Below are positions 10,401 to 23,813 of a stretch of DNA of 49,068 bases, one piece after another. Position 1 is the stretch's first letter. The number at the start of each line of letters is the position of its first letter. Source of the DNA: Plantago elongata (lineage: Eukaryota; Streptophyta; Magnoliopsida; Lamiales; Plantaginaceae); contig JAYMSP010000510.1 of NCBI GenBank assembly GCA_036897095.1, positions 1 through 49,068 of the forward strand, given 5' to 3'. A program made the position numbers and the translations under genes. The notes below the pieces were generated by a model. That model saw nothing but the letters and a program-made list of their open reading frames with translations. It did not search any database and was not told the DNA's origin.

Positions 10401-13400
10401 TCTTTACTTTTACTAATACGAAAAATTTAAACTAGGGTATACCATATTGCTGTTCAGATTCTGGACTTGGAGATAATATCAAATTTGTTGTGGTCCAGCC
10501 TTTATCTATGATTTGTGTTTGTTTGGCATAAGCCCTGTTAGTTTATTCTCATGCCACTTTATATCAACCTTTTTGATAAATTTAAAAATATGGCCTCGGA
10601 CAACTGGACGAGTAATGTCTGAAACATTACGTTGCAACTAAGAATAGATAACTACGTTACCATATATCTTCCTTTGTATAGGTTGATAAAACTTTCTGGA
10701 CTAGTTCACAGATCTTTGATTCATTTTTTTTGGACCCCAAAGTCCTTGTGTTACTGGTCTACTGTAGTTAAGCAATGTTAGTATCCTGGAGAAGCAGCTT
10801 AACTTGTTTTCGTATGTATCATCAAATGTTTATTATAACTCTTTATTAGGTAGAGAATATAATTGACACGGGGACAATGCGGTTTTACGTGCACGCATAT
10901 GCAAATTGATAGAATTCCACATCAGAATAGTATCATTGGAGATTTGATGAAAATAACTCAGAAGTCATATGGAGCATCTTTGCAGGACAGTCTAGAGATG
11001 GACTACTCGTTATAAATTAAGCTGAATATGTGGAAGCTACTTTTATTTATTCGTGTTTCTTTTGCGTATGATGAATAATTTGATGCGAAATCTGCTTCAT
11101 GGAAAATTTTCACATTGAATGTTTTAGTTTTTTGAAATGCTAATTTCACCTGCTCAATTTCTGTGTGAGGGAAGAGCAACACATGTCATGTTTAGTTTAT
11201 TGATGGGGAGGAAAAGGAAAAGAAAGGAAGCTGGAAGTTTGTAATGTGATAGTCTTATCATGTTTTAGCCTCTGATAACTGCGTTTATGTGAATTTGGAA
11301 GCTTCGTTCTTGATTGCTCTTTTATGTTTACTGCTACATATTTGTTTATTTGCATGAGATCATGATACTGATAATCAAGTGCAATGTCTCAGATCTGTAC
11401 ATGTGGTAAATACATACTAAAATACATATTTGTTTTTTAATGCAGTGTTGCAGCAATTGGACGCAAAAGGCCTGTCTTCTATAAGTTGATCCTGAGCGCA
11501 CTACTTGAGTTAAATCCTCACTTCGAGACACCAATGGGTTGCCATACCCCCAGCATTCAGTATTCTCTGAGAACTGCATTTTTGGGATTCCTTAGGTGCA
11601 GTTCTCATCCCATGGTTGCAGAGGTAAATTTCAAATAAGATATGATTGCATCATTGTTTCTTTGATCAAGTGTTCCAGTCATCTTTCCTTTGCAGTACAC
11701 GTCATATTTTATACACTGTTAATCCACCTTACCATTGTCTGTACATATTACATATGGGTCGTGAAAAGTTTCTTTACAATGCTCTCGGGATCCTGATGTA
11801 ATTTTTTTGGGCTTGGATTTATTTTTTCAAAAGATAGGGGTTATTTTGCAAAGATGCTTACCACCTGGGGTGGGTTTTGTAATTTTCTCTATATTTTTAT
11901 GCAAAATCTGTATACATTTTCAATTTTTCATGCATGACACTGCTATTTTAGAGTGGAGATGAACGATCTTATTAATTGAATCACCAAGTTTACAAGCTCA
12001 TGCCCTATTGATGCAATACTATAAAATAAGAGGTGTTTCTTTCTCTCATTCATATTTTCCCCTCCTCAGTCAAGAGACAGATTGCTGAAAGCATTGCGGT
12101 CAATGAATGCTGGTGATGCTGCTGATCAAGTAATGCGACAACTAGATAAAATCATGAGAAACAATGAGCGGGCTTCACGGGAGCAGCGAATAAGCAAGGT
12201 GATAATACTAAACAACGGAAATTGATGTACCTCAGCGGCTCAACCTTAGGTGCCTTCTAGATGTTTCTTTATTAGTCATGCAGTAAAAATATAACTTCTC
12301 TTTTTCCAGGATGACGTGATATCAAATCAGTTGCATACATCTGGAGATGTGACTAAGAAAAGGTCTGCACCTTCAGAGAATGAAAATCATAATATTAACT
12401 CCGATATCCATTCCAAAAGGTTACGCTATGGACCTCATGACAACACGAACAGTGTCACTGTAAATGATGTTGCACCGGATCGTGGGAATGGCATATCCTC
12501 GAAGCCTCCTGTAATGGATGGTGAGCTGACACCGGTTGAGCAGATGATTTCTATGATAGGGGCTTTAATTGCAGAAGGAGACAGAGGAGTTGAGTCCATT
12601 GAACTTCTTATAGCCAACATGCATCCTGATCTTCTCGCTGATATTGTCATCACGAATATGAAGCACTTACCCAAGTTGCCTCCTCCAATTGGAAATGATA
12701 ACATTACTTCAGGTCGTTCTGGCATTGACTTGTGCAAACCAGAACAGGAAGTTATATCAAATAGTTTAGCAACTTCATCACAAAATTTGAGCATTGCAGT
12801 TGAAGTGCCCATATCTTCGTCAAATTTGACAAGTATACCACCATTACTTGATATATCACCTTCCTCTAATGTTTCTATAGACACAAAACGCGATCCGCGG
12901 AGGGTAAGAATTCCAAAATTTTGAGAGTTTGTATTATATTACCGACTTGGGAGATTCAACTGGTAACTGATTTTTTTTGTTTTTGATAAATATTTTAGGA
13001 TCCTCGCCGCCTTGATCCTAGAAGAGTGGTGGTTTCTGTTGATGTGCCATCAGCAATTGTTGTGGAAGAAAATGTTAATTCTGTACAACATCATGCGGTG
13101 CAATTAGATGGTGCTTCTAGGTCCAGTACTCCACCGCCACAGCCAATTCTGCAGTCGAGGTCTCAGAGTGTTTCTGTACCTCTGAGACCCACTACTGAAC
13201 CTGACTTGAACATGTCAGAGTTGCCCATGACAGCCGATGCTGATCTTCCAGTTCCACGGGATGAAATCCTGGAATTAGAAGTCAAACAAACTACAGATAC
13301 AGAAACAGATAATGTTTCTTCACTTTCACAACCATCTTTTGGCAGAGTTGAGGATGCTATTTGGCAACCAGCACCAATAGATGTTGCAGTACTAGATGAA

Positions 13401-16400
13401 GCGTATTCGCCTTTATCTGAGGAAACAGATCAACATGTTTCAGATTCAAATGTTGAGGCATCTGAAATTGTGTCATCAAATTTGCCTGCTGTACCATGTG
13501 TTGAATTACCGGAAGACCGTCAAAGAATTTTGAGGAAACATGCATTAGAAAGAATTGTTAATTTGTACCAGAGTTTGCAGAAATCGGAATGTAAGCAAAC
13601 ACAAATGACATTGGTTGCTCGATTGTTTGGACAGGTAGGGTTTAGAACACCCTCAAACAATTTTCTCTTAATCAAAGTTATGTTTGTCTTGGTTGCTCTG
13701 TTTATGATGGTTTTCCATATCCCTGGCCTGGGATGTTTTGCTTTTCGGTAAAATTGTGGAATGAGAATGCTAGATGTAGAACAGCTATAATACTTGTGGA
13801 GCCACATGGTTTTGAAAGTATCAATGCCACCACTTGTCTATATCCCATCTGGATATGTACATTCTTTCATTTGAATCTACACAGATTGATATTATCTTAA
13901 TTGATTGACCTCGCGTTTAGTTATAGACGTTGCTGCCATTCATGAGATAAAGTGTGGTAGTCATAAAGCAGCAAGGACAGGTTCTTAGTGTTTACCAATG
14001 CAAAGAACAGAAATGGGCAAAAGGCGTTTAGTAGGATTTAAAAAATTCTATTTTTTCGACAAAAGTTTCATGGATAAATCTTGTTGTAAGCATATCTTGT
14101 AGGTTAGGAGCTGTAACTAATCTGACAACTCATTTTTTCTAAACCTCAAAATTCTTGGAAATAGGTGCTTGGAGTTTGATGAATTGATTCTGTGCAAATT
14201 AATGTAGGATGTCTTACAAGCACTGTTTCTATTTCATTTTATGTTGTTCATACTTTGCAAGGATGTTAGATTCAAATCAAGAAAAAACCTTTTTCATGAT
14301 GGTTGGATGGGTGAGACAGTCTTTATATGTGGCTTGGATGGGAATATGCAAAGAGTGATTATCTATGATAATGTTTAATATATCACTTTGTTCTAGGACG
14401 AGAATTGCGGACATGAACTGGTTTGACCCGAGGAAAGATGTGTGAAATTTTGAAGTTATATGAAGTTGATCTCTCTGTGTTTCTTATGTTTTTATACAAA
14501 TTACAATTAAAATAAAAATTAAATTTCAAAATTTTATATTTTTTAAAGTGTCTTGGTTGATGTCAATGTGATCCTTATCATTTTTTATTTTTGTCTTTGT
14601 AATATGTTTTGCTGCTATCAGCCCTTTCAGATAGTCTGCTTCTTCATCCTGTTTCCTCCTTTTTAGTAACACCTGTATTGATGTGATAAGATGAACTAAT
14701 ACTTGAAGTGTCTCTGTTTCCACTTGGAGCGGTTATGTTCTGAGAAGCTTGTAAATTATGTTATATGTGCTTGGGAATCCAAGCAAGCTATCTCTGAAGA
14801 ACTTAATCTGACAGAGTGCTGCTTTATCTTGTTTTTACTGTCATTAGAACTTGAATTGTCACTATCTGGATTGTTCACAAGAACGTGAAATAATACTTGT
14901 TCTTGGTAGTTGCTGATTATATTGTTAATTTGCTATTTAAGCACAACTGTGCCATATTCTTGTGCTCACCCTTTCTGTGGCTTCTACTGAATGTTCTTAT
15001 TGTTTTCCTATTGTAGACTAATCTTGATGATGTTGTTGGACTGGTGTGTAAGCATATTGTTTCAGACTGTGAACAGCAAAAGGTCCCTTTCTTTTCCCTA
15101 ACAATTCCTATTCTATAGATACCAATCAAACCGTTGCTTATCTTTTAGTTGAACTAGCATGTACTCATGAATCCTTACCAGTCACCTGTTTGTGTGCATA
15201 AATTCTGCATTACAGCCTGGAGGAACCTGAGAGTTTTTTATGTCTAGCCGTTAGCCATTGCTATCACATCTTTCTTTTCACTCTTTTATTTTTTTACAAG
15301 TACCCTTGGCTAAGGGAACATGGGAGTTTGGGACTTTGTGGTGCCTGCTTTCTTAAAAGTCTCATAGAGATGAACACATGCGCATACATTATACAAACAT
15401 TTACTTGCGCTGATCCTCTGCATTTCTACGTTATTTTATTTACTCCGTCTGCCCCATTTAGAGTTGACAATCAAGACTTTTTGAGGTTGTCTATGACCAT
15501 GAATTATTCCCAAGTTACTCGGGTACAAAATTTAACTGAAATGTATTGTGGATGTAGTTCATGGTCACAGACAACCACCAAAGATCAATAGGACAAATGG
15601 AGCGTAAGTTGTGGTTGGGGTTGACTGTATGTATAAACATCGGAAATAATGGAGAAAAACAAGTCATTGTAGGCAGTTTTGCTATATGATTTTATGACTT
15701 GATAGTAGACTTTTTTTCAGGAGTTCCTTTAAATTAGTGGATCTTGGTGATATCCTTCTAACATGTACTCCTACTGCCCCAAGAATTTTTGTTTTCCTAT
15801 GTTGACTGATCAACAGTTCATGTTTCCCATAATGTCAACCTTTTGTTACCACTCTATTATTGGTCCCATCAATAGACATAATAGTATTACTCTCCTAAGT
15901 ACCGCACGAAAGTGAGCATTAACAGTTCAATGGAGGCGGAGGGAGTAATTATTTGGGAACATTTCACAAATTTATTCTCATATGGGGAGTTTTTGAGGAA
16001 TAAGTTGCCCCTCGGTTGGCAATATTTTTATGGACTGTGGTGCAGGGTAAGGTGTTAACCACTGATAATTGACGGTGTCATGGTATGTATGTCTTGGGGT
16101 GGTGTCACATGTGCAGACTTGATAGATAATCCGTTGACCACATGGTGGATATGCTTATATATAGCTTTTTGTTCAGCTTGGCAACACCAAATTCATGGAA
16201 GTGGATAAAATGGTGCTGCAATTTCTTGGTATCTTTGGTAAACCATGTTTTTAAAAAATCCTCCCGTTGTCATTCTCAGGGGCATGATCTTGTTATGCAT
16301 ATTCTCTACCATCTCCGAAGTCTTGCAATCTCAGACTCAGCATCGTCTGCTGCTTCTATATATGATGATTTCCTTCTAGGAGTGGTAAGCTATCTTGAGT

Positions 16401-19400
16401 GATTCTTCTGCACTCGGCTGTAAAATATAATTAACATTAACTCATGCTGCAGGCAAAATCTTTACTTGATGATTTACCCCCATCAGATAAGTCTTTTGTT
16501 CGTCTTCTCGGTGAAGTTCCTCATGTTCCAGATTCTGTATTGAGGCTTCTGGAAGATATATGTACCGAGAATCTGTCTGGGGCAAATGGCCGTGATGGTG
16601 ATCGTGTCATTCAAGGCCTTGGTGCTGTATGGGCCTTGTTAGTGGCGCGGCCACTTAATCGTCAAGCATGTTTAGATATAGCATTGAAGGTAAAATCAGC
16701 ATGGGTTAAGTGTACTGCTTCTTTATTATATCTATTAATCTTAATTTAAACTCTCCGGAAGGACCTCTTAAGGTCAGAATTCCTCTTACTTGAAAATGCA
16801 TCGAATAAACTGAGCCAGTGAATTAATGGATCCTCAAATATAGATGGACAACTGTGCTGAATTTATGAGCCTGCTGTTTGACGGTCTAGTTCTGAAAGTT
16901 TCAAGTTTCATTTCCAGCTGTCGCTGCGTAAACATTCATGACCTGTGCTTTAACTTTTGAACTTTGCCAGGCACCGTCTTTCATGAGTTGCATGCTTTCT
17001 GTTTTATAAGGTGTACTTGTACTCTGACATCCCTTTACATTAAGTGAATGTTTTCCCTGGTTAGCCCAAATCTAGTGCGATTCTTTCGGCTTGGCTGTAT
17101 AAAATTTTCATCATGTTAGTTGCATATCGTTTGGAAATTATCAATGTCAGTCATTGCCTTTTTGGCTCATGTAAGATCCACCAGCAAACTGAACTTGGAG
17201 AAACAGTTGACCTTGCCTGCTATGACCGGGATTTGGAATTTATATTGATATCTAGGAAGTGTGTTCCATAAGTAGTTTTGGATGTGTATTGAAGTGTGGA
17301 GTGGTGCCTTTTGTAACTTCTGCAACCTCAATTTTGCAGTGTGCTATCCACCCAAAGGACGATATTCGAGGAAAAGCAATTCGCCTGGTAAAACATCTGC
17401 TTCCCTTAAAGCATCGGTGGACTTTATTTTCAGCTCTGCTACATTCTAAATTGATCTCTTTTCCAGGTGTCTAACAAACTATATGGTATCAGCTCCATAT
17501 CAGAAGATATAGAGAAGTTTGCGACATATATGTTCTTGTCATGTGTTGCTCCACATGCTACAATGGCTTCTCAGGCATTAGCTTCTGAGAACCGACAGGT
17601 AAGATCACTGTTTCAATTGCTTTTATGAGCTGTCTTGATGCATTTTGCTTGCAAATTCCTTGTCATTTCTGTGCAGTAGCCATTTATTGTTACGTCTTTA
17701 GAATGTAAAGCGGCGGAGTGACATGACATGGAGCGTTTTATCCATTTATGTGTTTTATTTAGAATTATCATCTTCCTGCTTCTGCTTTGCATTTTGTAAT
17801 TAATCTCTTACTCGGTAGCCCTGACATCCTCACTGCTAAATGTCGTACTAGGTGGAAAGCCAAGAAACATCCACAAGTGGTTCTCAAGTTTCCGAGCCTC
17901 AAATTTCTCAAAATGACTCTTCGGTTACTCTTTGCAAAGCATTGAGCCACATATCATTACTTTTTTCATTATGCACAAAGGTTGGTGGAATGGAAACCAA
18001 ATTTTGTAGATTTTATCTTGGTTAATTAGTCCCTGATTGATGTTAGTTTTGTTATCTTACAGAAACAAAGTCTTCTTCAGCTGGTGTTTGACAATTATGC
18101 TCAAGCTCCCAAAGCCTCTAAGCAGGTTTGTTCATTCTCTGTATTTTGTAGGGTATCAATCAAATAATGGGGATAGAATTAAATATCCTTTGTGAACTAC
18201 TCTCTTGGCGTTCTTTTCTCTACTGAGAATGTCTTTTCCAGCACTCCTTTTTCCTTTATATTTTCTTTTTAGCCGTGCTGAACACTGTAGCTGGACAACA
18301 GCTATCACACTGCAAATTATAGATATCACCCTCTCTCCCATTTTCCTCATTTTCATGGCCGTGTTTACTGCAATTACAACCTAGTGCAAGACTCCAGATT
18401 CAACTATTTTTCTTCTAGAAATAAGTTGCTTAACTTCCACTTGTGAAGGAACTATACACACACCATTACGTGAAGACATACTTTTTGTTTGTTTATTATT
18501 TTATTTTTGTTATAATTTTAACTGGCTGCGCTGACTATATGACTTGGTTAACTTTCATTCAATAAATAAGTTCTTCGGCACATTTCTAACCGGTTAAATA
18601 TGATTCTGAACCATTCTGAAGTTTGTTTACTTATGCAGGCTGTTCATCACCATATTCCTAATCTTATAAGGACATTGGGACCATCATGTTCTGAATTACA
18701 TGATATAATATCTAATCCACCCGCAGGAAGTGAACATTTGGTTATACAGGTGGGTTATCCTTGTCATCCGAAATCAATTTTATCTTCTCCTTTCTTGTCA
18801 TTTGATCTCATCTCAGAATGCTGATACTTTCTGTCTATATATGCAGGTGCTTGATGTGTTATGTGAAGGAACAATTCCTTCCCCAGAGCTAGTAGCAACG
18901 GTTAAACAGTTATACGAGAGCAAACTAAAGGTTTACAGCCAACATGTCTTTATCACTCCTTTCAGTTTATCATATTTATATTGAGATAATGTGCTAATTG
19001 TCCTCCTGGAATTTTATATTTTTGCAGGATGCTACTATCCTTATTCCAATTTTATCTGCATTTACAAGAGATGAGGTAATTAATTTCCTATGCTAGTCTA
19101 GACTATTTTTCTTCTTTTCTTTTTTGCCATTTGATTTTGATTATGATTTCAGTGCGTGCACACACACACAACAGACTCCCCCCCCTCTCACACAGACATA
19201 TAGGTAGAAGGATATGGATATGGATTTTGACATTGAATCGTATGGAATTCTTTGTATGGTCCTTTCAGCCTGGTCATTCTTTTCATCTATTTCCTTCTCC
19301 TTTTGGCTGTCAGAAAGTCAACCTGACTTCAGAAGTGTTAATTGTGGTGATCATAATATTCCCTTAACTTACTTTTCTTAGTTGTTTATTTATGGCAGGT

Positions 19401-22400
19401 TTTACCTATATTTCCACAGCTGGTTAAACTTCCCCTGGATAAGTTTCAGATAGCACTCGCTCATATATTACAGGTATTGATAAGTTTTTGTTGACAGTTT
19501 CTTTCAAATATTGTATAATTTGGTGCTCTTCACTGCAAGCATTGTGATTCTTTTTGTTGCTATAAAGTGGACGATATATAATATCTTTTGTCATTCCCAT
19601 TTGCACTCGACAATCTTCATATTCTTATGATCTGCATCGTACTCCTTAGTCCTTACCTATGGCTAAAGTAGAAAGATTGGATTTTCAGTTAGGATACCAT
19701 GCTACACTGCAGATTCCTCAACAATTATGTTCTCTATAAATGGTCCTCTGGATGAATAGATTAAAGAAGTTGGCTGAAAAAATATTTCCCGACTAACAGA
19801 ACCCCAAGCGAAATAATGCTTTTTTATAGGGATCTTATGTATCCTATAGGCTGTTTTTGGCATTTTATGGGCTCTGCTACTTCTGTTGTATTCCATATTC
19901 CTTTTTAATTATGTCACTTCAATACATTTCTCGGGCAGGGCATGGGTACTACAAAATGGGATAAACCCACGTTCAAAATACTGTGGTAATTTTAAGGTTT
20001 GTGTGGAATAATGGTAAATGTGATGAATAGATAGAAAGAAGATGGCAAAGTTCTTTTACACAATCCTTCCAGACTTCTGACAGAATCCCGAGCAAATATA
20101 ATTCTTTTAAATAGTTATTTATGTATCCTATAGGCTGTTTATGGTGTCTTATGTGGTCTGCCACTTCTATTGTACCGAGTATTCGTATTTAATTATGCCA
20201 ATTCAATGTTTTTCTTGGGCGTATGTGGGAAAAGGGTTGTGGGGTATGCACAAAACGAGATAACCCATGTTTCTTGTGTTTCTAGATGTCAACGCCCATC
20301 TTTCTCTGCAGGGTTCTGCTCTTACTGGTCCTGCATTGACACCTGCTGAGGTTCTGGTTGCAATCCATGATGTTTCCCCTGATAAAGATGGACTTCCGCT
20401 GAAAAAGGTGCTTTTATCTTCAACTTTTGGTGTACTTCTTTTGTCTCACCGGATAAATGAGTTTGTGTCATTATCCACGAATACGATAGTCCCATGGATT
20501 TCAAGTTATTATCTTTAAAATCGCCACACTGGAATAATATCTAGTCACATTGTAGAATGTCTCTACACTACAAGAATATCAAATGAGATTACAAGATATA
20601 TGCCCGTATTCAGTGCGCCATTGGCCAGTGCATTCGGTTGGGACTTGGGAGCAACAAATTACACAAGATGCCTCTAATACTTGAAGCTAGGAGCACTTAA
20701 ATATATAATTTTGCTCTTGTTAATGCAAGTACTGTGATATTCCAATGCTTCTAATAGTAACTAGTAACATTATTATTTATATTTATGTTAAATGTCTAGA
20801 ATGTTTTTAAAAGGTTACAATAAGTCTATAACAATGACTTATTGCTGTGGGTTCTTCCCACATCCTTTAACTTGTATCAAACCCCCAATGGTAATATATT
20901 TTCATAGTTTTGAGGATGCAACTTTAAAGTGTACTGTAGATCCTTGTGTGCTTGGGATCCCTAGTTATCATGTAACCTCCTGTATCTTTTGCTCTTACTT
21001 TGTATCTGTTCTGGTGACTGTTATATAAACCATGCAACTACTTCATACCTCTTTCTCTTTCTTTTTTGTTTAATTTTTTTCTGATTATCTCTTGATTTGT
21101 TTTCAGATCACAGATGCTTGCTCAGCTTGCTTTGAGCAACGAACTGTATTTACACAAACAGTCCTGTCCAAAGCGTTAAACCAGATGGTATGCCCAAATT
21201 TATAGCATGAATCTGAAAATACTTGGAGAGATTTTGACAGTATTTCTTGTTTCCCTTTTTAGGTTGAACGAACTCCGCTTCCTCTGCTTTTCATGAGAAC
21301 TGTTATCCAAGCAATCGATGCATTCCCAACCCTGGTAATAATGCTGTTGTGCATTAATCTAATCTAATATTGTTGCGAAAGGCCTCATACAAATGAATCC
21401 ATCACTCTAATTCTCTTTGGACATATTACTGACCCCCCTATGCATGTGAAAAAGAACTGACATGCTCTTAAATTTCTATACTCTGCACTGATGGAGTGAA
21501 TTCGAAACATGATTGTTTGCCCTCAAAATAATCCAACCCTATCTGGCTTGTGACCTTAATGAACCTGTAATAAATCATCAGTTCTACGAACTTAAGGAAT
21601 ACGGACTAGTGCATATAAGTTATAATTTTGGTTTACTTAGTGCCCATAATTTACAATCACTTGCTTTTTCGTAGCATAGTATGATGGTGATCTATTGGAT
21701 TATTAATGATATGTCACATTGAAATCCTTTTATGTATACTCTATAGTAATACTGTCTGTTTCATGAATTGACTGGCCTTAATTCTCCATATCAGATCGTT
21801 TTTTCTTCAATTTTTATTTATTTATTTGTCTTTTGAGAATCTGCTTGAAGTTGAAGTTTCCCTAAATTTTATGGGTGACAAAGTAGTGTTATCCCCAAAT
21901 CTCTACTTACTACATACTTTCTTTCCTACTGTCTAATTGTATGAGTTTCCGAACATGCTCTCAATTTATAGTATTAGTCCCAAATACCATTACAAGAATC
22001 GTATTAATTGACCAATTGATTCCTAAAAATCTTAATTATTGAAGGGTCTCTATTCAGCCAAAAATCTCTATTCCAAATTTGTACAATGTATGAGATGCTT
22101 GTTTTATTCATATTATTTCATGATGCTCATCGTTTTGAAAGTTGTCATTGTTGATGGTGCGCTGGATTCTTGTATAATATTGCATAAGATGCTTATTTAG
22201 GCTCTGTTCTCTTCAACTAAAAACTCATTCAGTTCAGCTCTGCTTAGTTATATTTTATACTACAATTCAGTCAAAGTTCAATTCAGTTTAAAAAATTGCA
22301 GTTGAAGAGAACAGAGCCTGATTCATATACTTGACAAATTGCTCCGTTTTTTTTGGACACTTCTATAGTGGTGTATGAGATGCTTGTATAACATGATTCA

Positions 22401-23813
22401 AAGTGATGTTTGAGTTTGAAACTCAGATAATTGTTTTGTTATTGAAAGTATATTGGTTTCTATAATAGATGATTTGATTTTAGATGTAATTAAGGGAGTG
22501 ATCACAAGTAATGTTTCATTTCAGAGTTACTAAAATGAACAAAATCACTAATTTGTAAGAAGGATTTATTTTTTATCACGTAAAACTAATGTGTAAGAAG
22601 TTTTTGAAACTAACACTAATTTGTAATTTTTCAAAATTTTATTCTTTTTTATCATGCCGAAACATCTGCAAGTCAGTTTAATGGTTTTTGCTCATCGTTT
22701 CATGGAATTGTCTACGCAGCTAAAAGCAAAATAGTTTTTATTGCTATCTGTTTCAACCATTATGCTGATCATATCACACATGCTGTGCTTTACTCTTAAC
22801 TGTTAATAACTCTCAGTATTCGGCCAGACAGTCCTTGTTCATTATTGTTAATCATTGTTTCCAATAATTTCAGGTCAATGTTATTATGGGTATTCTTTCG
22901 AAACTTGTACAGAGGCAGGTATGTCAAGTTATCTGCAAGCAGGGAACTTCTTAAATCACTGTCGATATTAGTATTATCATGTTTTAGCTTATTGTCAAGT
23001 ACTAAGATATGGCCTGGGCTGTTTTTTGGCTACAGATATGGAGATCACCAAAATTATGGGTTGGAGTCTTGAAATGCATATCTCAAACGCAACCTCATTC
23101 CTTCACTGTACTACTAGAGGTAACATTGTGGTTTGTGTATTATTACCTTAATATAATTACGAAATTACATACTTTTGTATCATCCTTGATGTTTGCACAG
23201 CCAACAGCCCCCTACCCCCATTCTCTTGATGTACTCTACATAGTCATAGTCACGATACTTGAATCTGACGGATTTTGCCCTAGCATTCTGGTTTCATTAA
23301 TATACCTCTTTCTTGCAGTTGCCACCGCCTCAGCTTGAAAGTGCTCTTAACAAATATCCTAATCTTCGTGGTCCGCTGACTGCTTATGTAAACCAATATA
23401 GTGACAAGACCTCTCTACCAAGGTATGACAGTTAAAAATTGATATTTGACCTTGAAAATTAAGTTCGGATTCTTTAAGTTTTCAGAAACTTGTAGTGGAG
23501 TCTTAAATTCTAGAAACTCATATACGGTGACTGAATAGCCTTCCATTGGAGCTTTTGTATGCTTCTATCACTCATTTTATCAAACATAAAATGTATTTTT
23601 GTTGGATACAAAATGTTCATTTTCTATACAAGTAGTATAAGACAGGTCTAAATTATACTACTTTCTTGTCTTCAACTAAATTCAAGCTATGAGGTCTTAG
23701 CAATCTGTTCAATGAAGGATGTTCAGCTGTTGTGTTTCTCATATTTGATGCATTGCAGGTCTGTACTAATGGTTCTTGGCCTTGCTTCTGAAGAACCAAC
23801 CGGTCAGTCATAA
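4452..23813 (+). CDS. TANG1: Symplekin-family mRNA 3'-end processing scaffold (TANG1/ESP4-like), 27 coding exons
   Basis: Symplekin (yeast Pta1) is the nuclear scaffold of the cleavage/polyadenylation machinery. I joined these exons by reading frame and GT-AG sites: 4452-4660, 5748-5907, 6348-6440, 7486-7588, 7733-7904, 11446-11623, 12070-12198, 12310-12903, 12999-13634, 15017-15082, 16280-16384, 16453-16689, 17340-17387, 17467-17598, 17852-17980, 18063-18125, 18639-18749, 18847-18930, 19028-19075, 19399-19473, 20312-20407, 21107-21187, 21263-21334, 22874-22918, 23036-23119, 23319-23422, 23759-23813. The sum is 3909 nt, 1302 aa plus TAA, with no internal stop. The N-terminus (AAVNNHGDLAVKLSSLKQ) and residues about 100-330 look like the HEAT-like Symplekin/Pta1 N-terminal domain. 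Residues about 360-750 are a low-complexity linker with a KKR patch and a DPRR repeat (543-555). Exons from about 1000 to 1250 carry the symplekin C-terminal domain (LTPAEVLVAIHDV at about 1132). Start: ATG at 4452; the open frame extends upstream only from a TTG. The TANG1 symbol rests on adjacency to IRX9H; an ESP4 assignment is possible. Confidence 0.9.
5048..5066 (+). repeat. 19-base G homopolymer in symplekin intron 1
   Basis: An uninterrupted run of 19 G follows GAGGGGGTC in the sense strand of intron 1. Such runs are rare in AT-rich plant introns. The run could form a G-quadruplex in DNA or pre-mRNA. Its exact length may reflect assembly error. Confidence 0.8.
8189..8775 (-). pseudogene. 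Decayed LINE reverse-transcriptase C-terminus (zf-RVT region), in intron 5
   Basis: Minus-strand reading across frames gives LKNDGNF then SSNGRLSLEG (8775-8539), then TADNLPRRGLFIVKSCYMCK (about 8480-8420) and a region ending HC, and then WVWGWKMRDKD...PVALCSVLDRNGT (8371-8189). This order matches the zinc-binding domain after plant LINE reverse transcriptases: TxDNLxxRG, CxxC, a terminal HC pair, then a Trp-rich tail. It is broken by stops and frameshifts and is oriented against the host gene. Confidence 0.6.
8876..8966 (-). mobile_element. tRNA-derived SINE relic (minus strand) in symplekin intron 5
   Basis: Read on the minus strand it begins GAAGCGCAGCTCAGTTGGTA (A-box type), has GGGGGTTCGAGTC (B-box type) and ends in an A-tract, seen as T14 at 8876-8889 on plus. 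The putative acceptor strands do not pair, so it is not a working tRNA gene. The Pol III promoter boxes plus the A-tail fit a short SINE. Confidence 0.65.
9172..9240 (+). mobile_element. Possible Copia retrotransposon fragment (primer-binding site plus gag start)
   Basis: TGGTATCAGAGG (9172-9183) differs at one base from the standard Copia primer-binding site TGGTATCAGAGC, complementary to initiator tRNA-Met. Thirty-three bases later an ATG (9217) opens MALVKFNG, like Copia gag starts, and is cut off by a T-tract at 9241. No LTR could be delimited upstream; an (AC)n tract adjoins it. Confidence 0.4.
15443..15945. mobile_element. Stowaway-like MITE in symplekin intron 10
   Basis: The left end CTCCGTCTGCCCCATT and the reverse-complemented right end CTCCCTCCGCCTCCATT are imperfect inverted repeats, flanked by TA (15441-15442, 15946-15947). 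At 503 bp it is larger than usual. It contains an internal inverted repeat: 15485-15503 (GGTTGTCTATGACCATGAA) against 15558-15576. That may be a second, nested hairpin element. Confidence 0.6.
19790..20275. repeat. Diverged direct duplication (offset about 284 bp) in symplekin intron 20
   Basis: About 190 bp beginning near 19790 recurs near 20075. Shared blocks include TATGTATCCTATAGGCTGTT, an ATG(T/G)G-CTG-(T/C)ACTTCT block, TTTAATTATG and GATAA(A)CCCA. Substitutions are many, so the duplication is old. No coding content. Confidence 0.65.
22199..22319. mobile_element. 121-bp MITE with 20-bp perfect TIRs in symplekin intron 23
   Basis: AGGCTCTGTTCTCTTCAACT (22199-22218) is perfectly inverted at 22300-22319. 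The interior is AT-rich with CAGTTCAG/ATTCAGT words. No convincing target-site duplication was found, so the superfamily is left open. A decayed relative may lie at about 45020-45095 (TTAGTTGAAGAGAATAGA). Confidence 0.75.

Noticed and set aside
12435..12884. 149-codon minus-strand ORF
   Set aside because: Shadow of symplekin exon 8 on the opposite strand.
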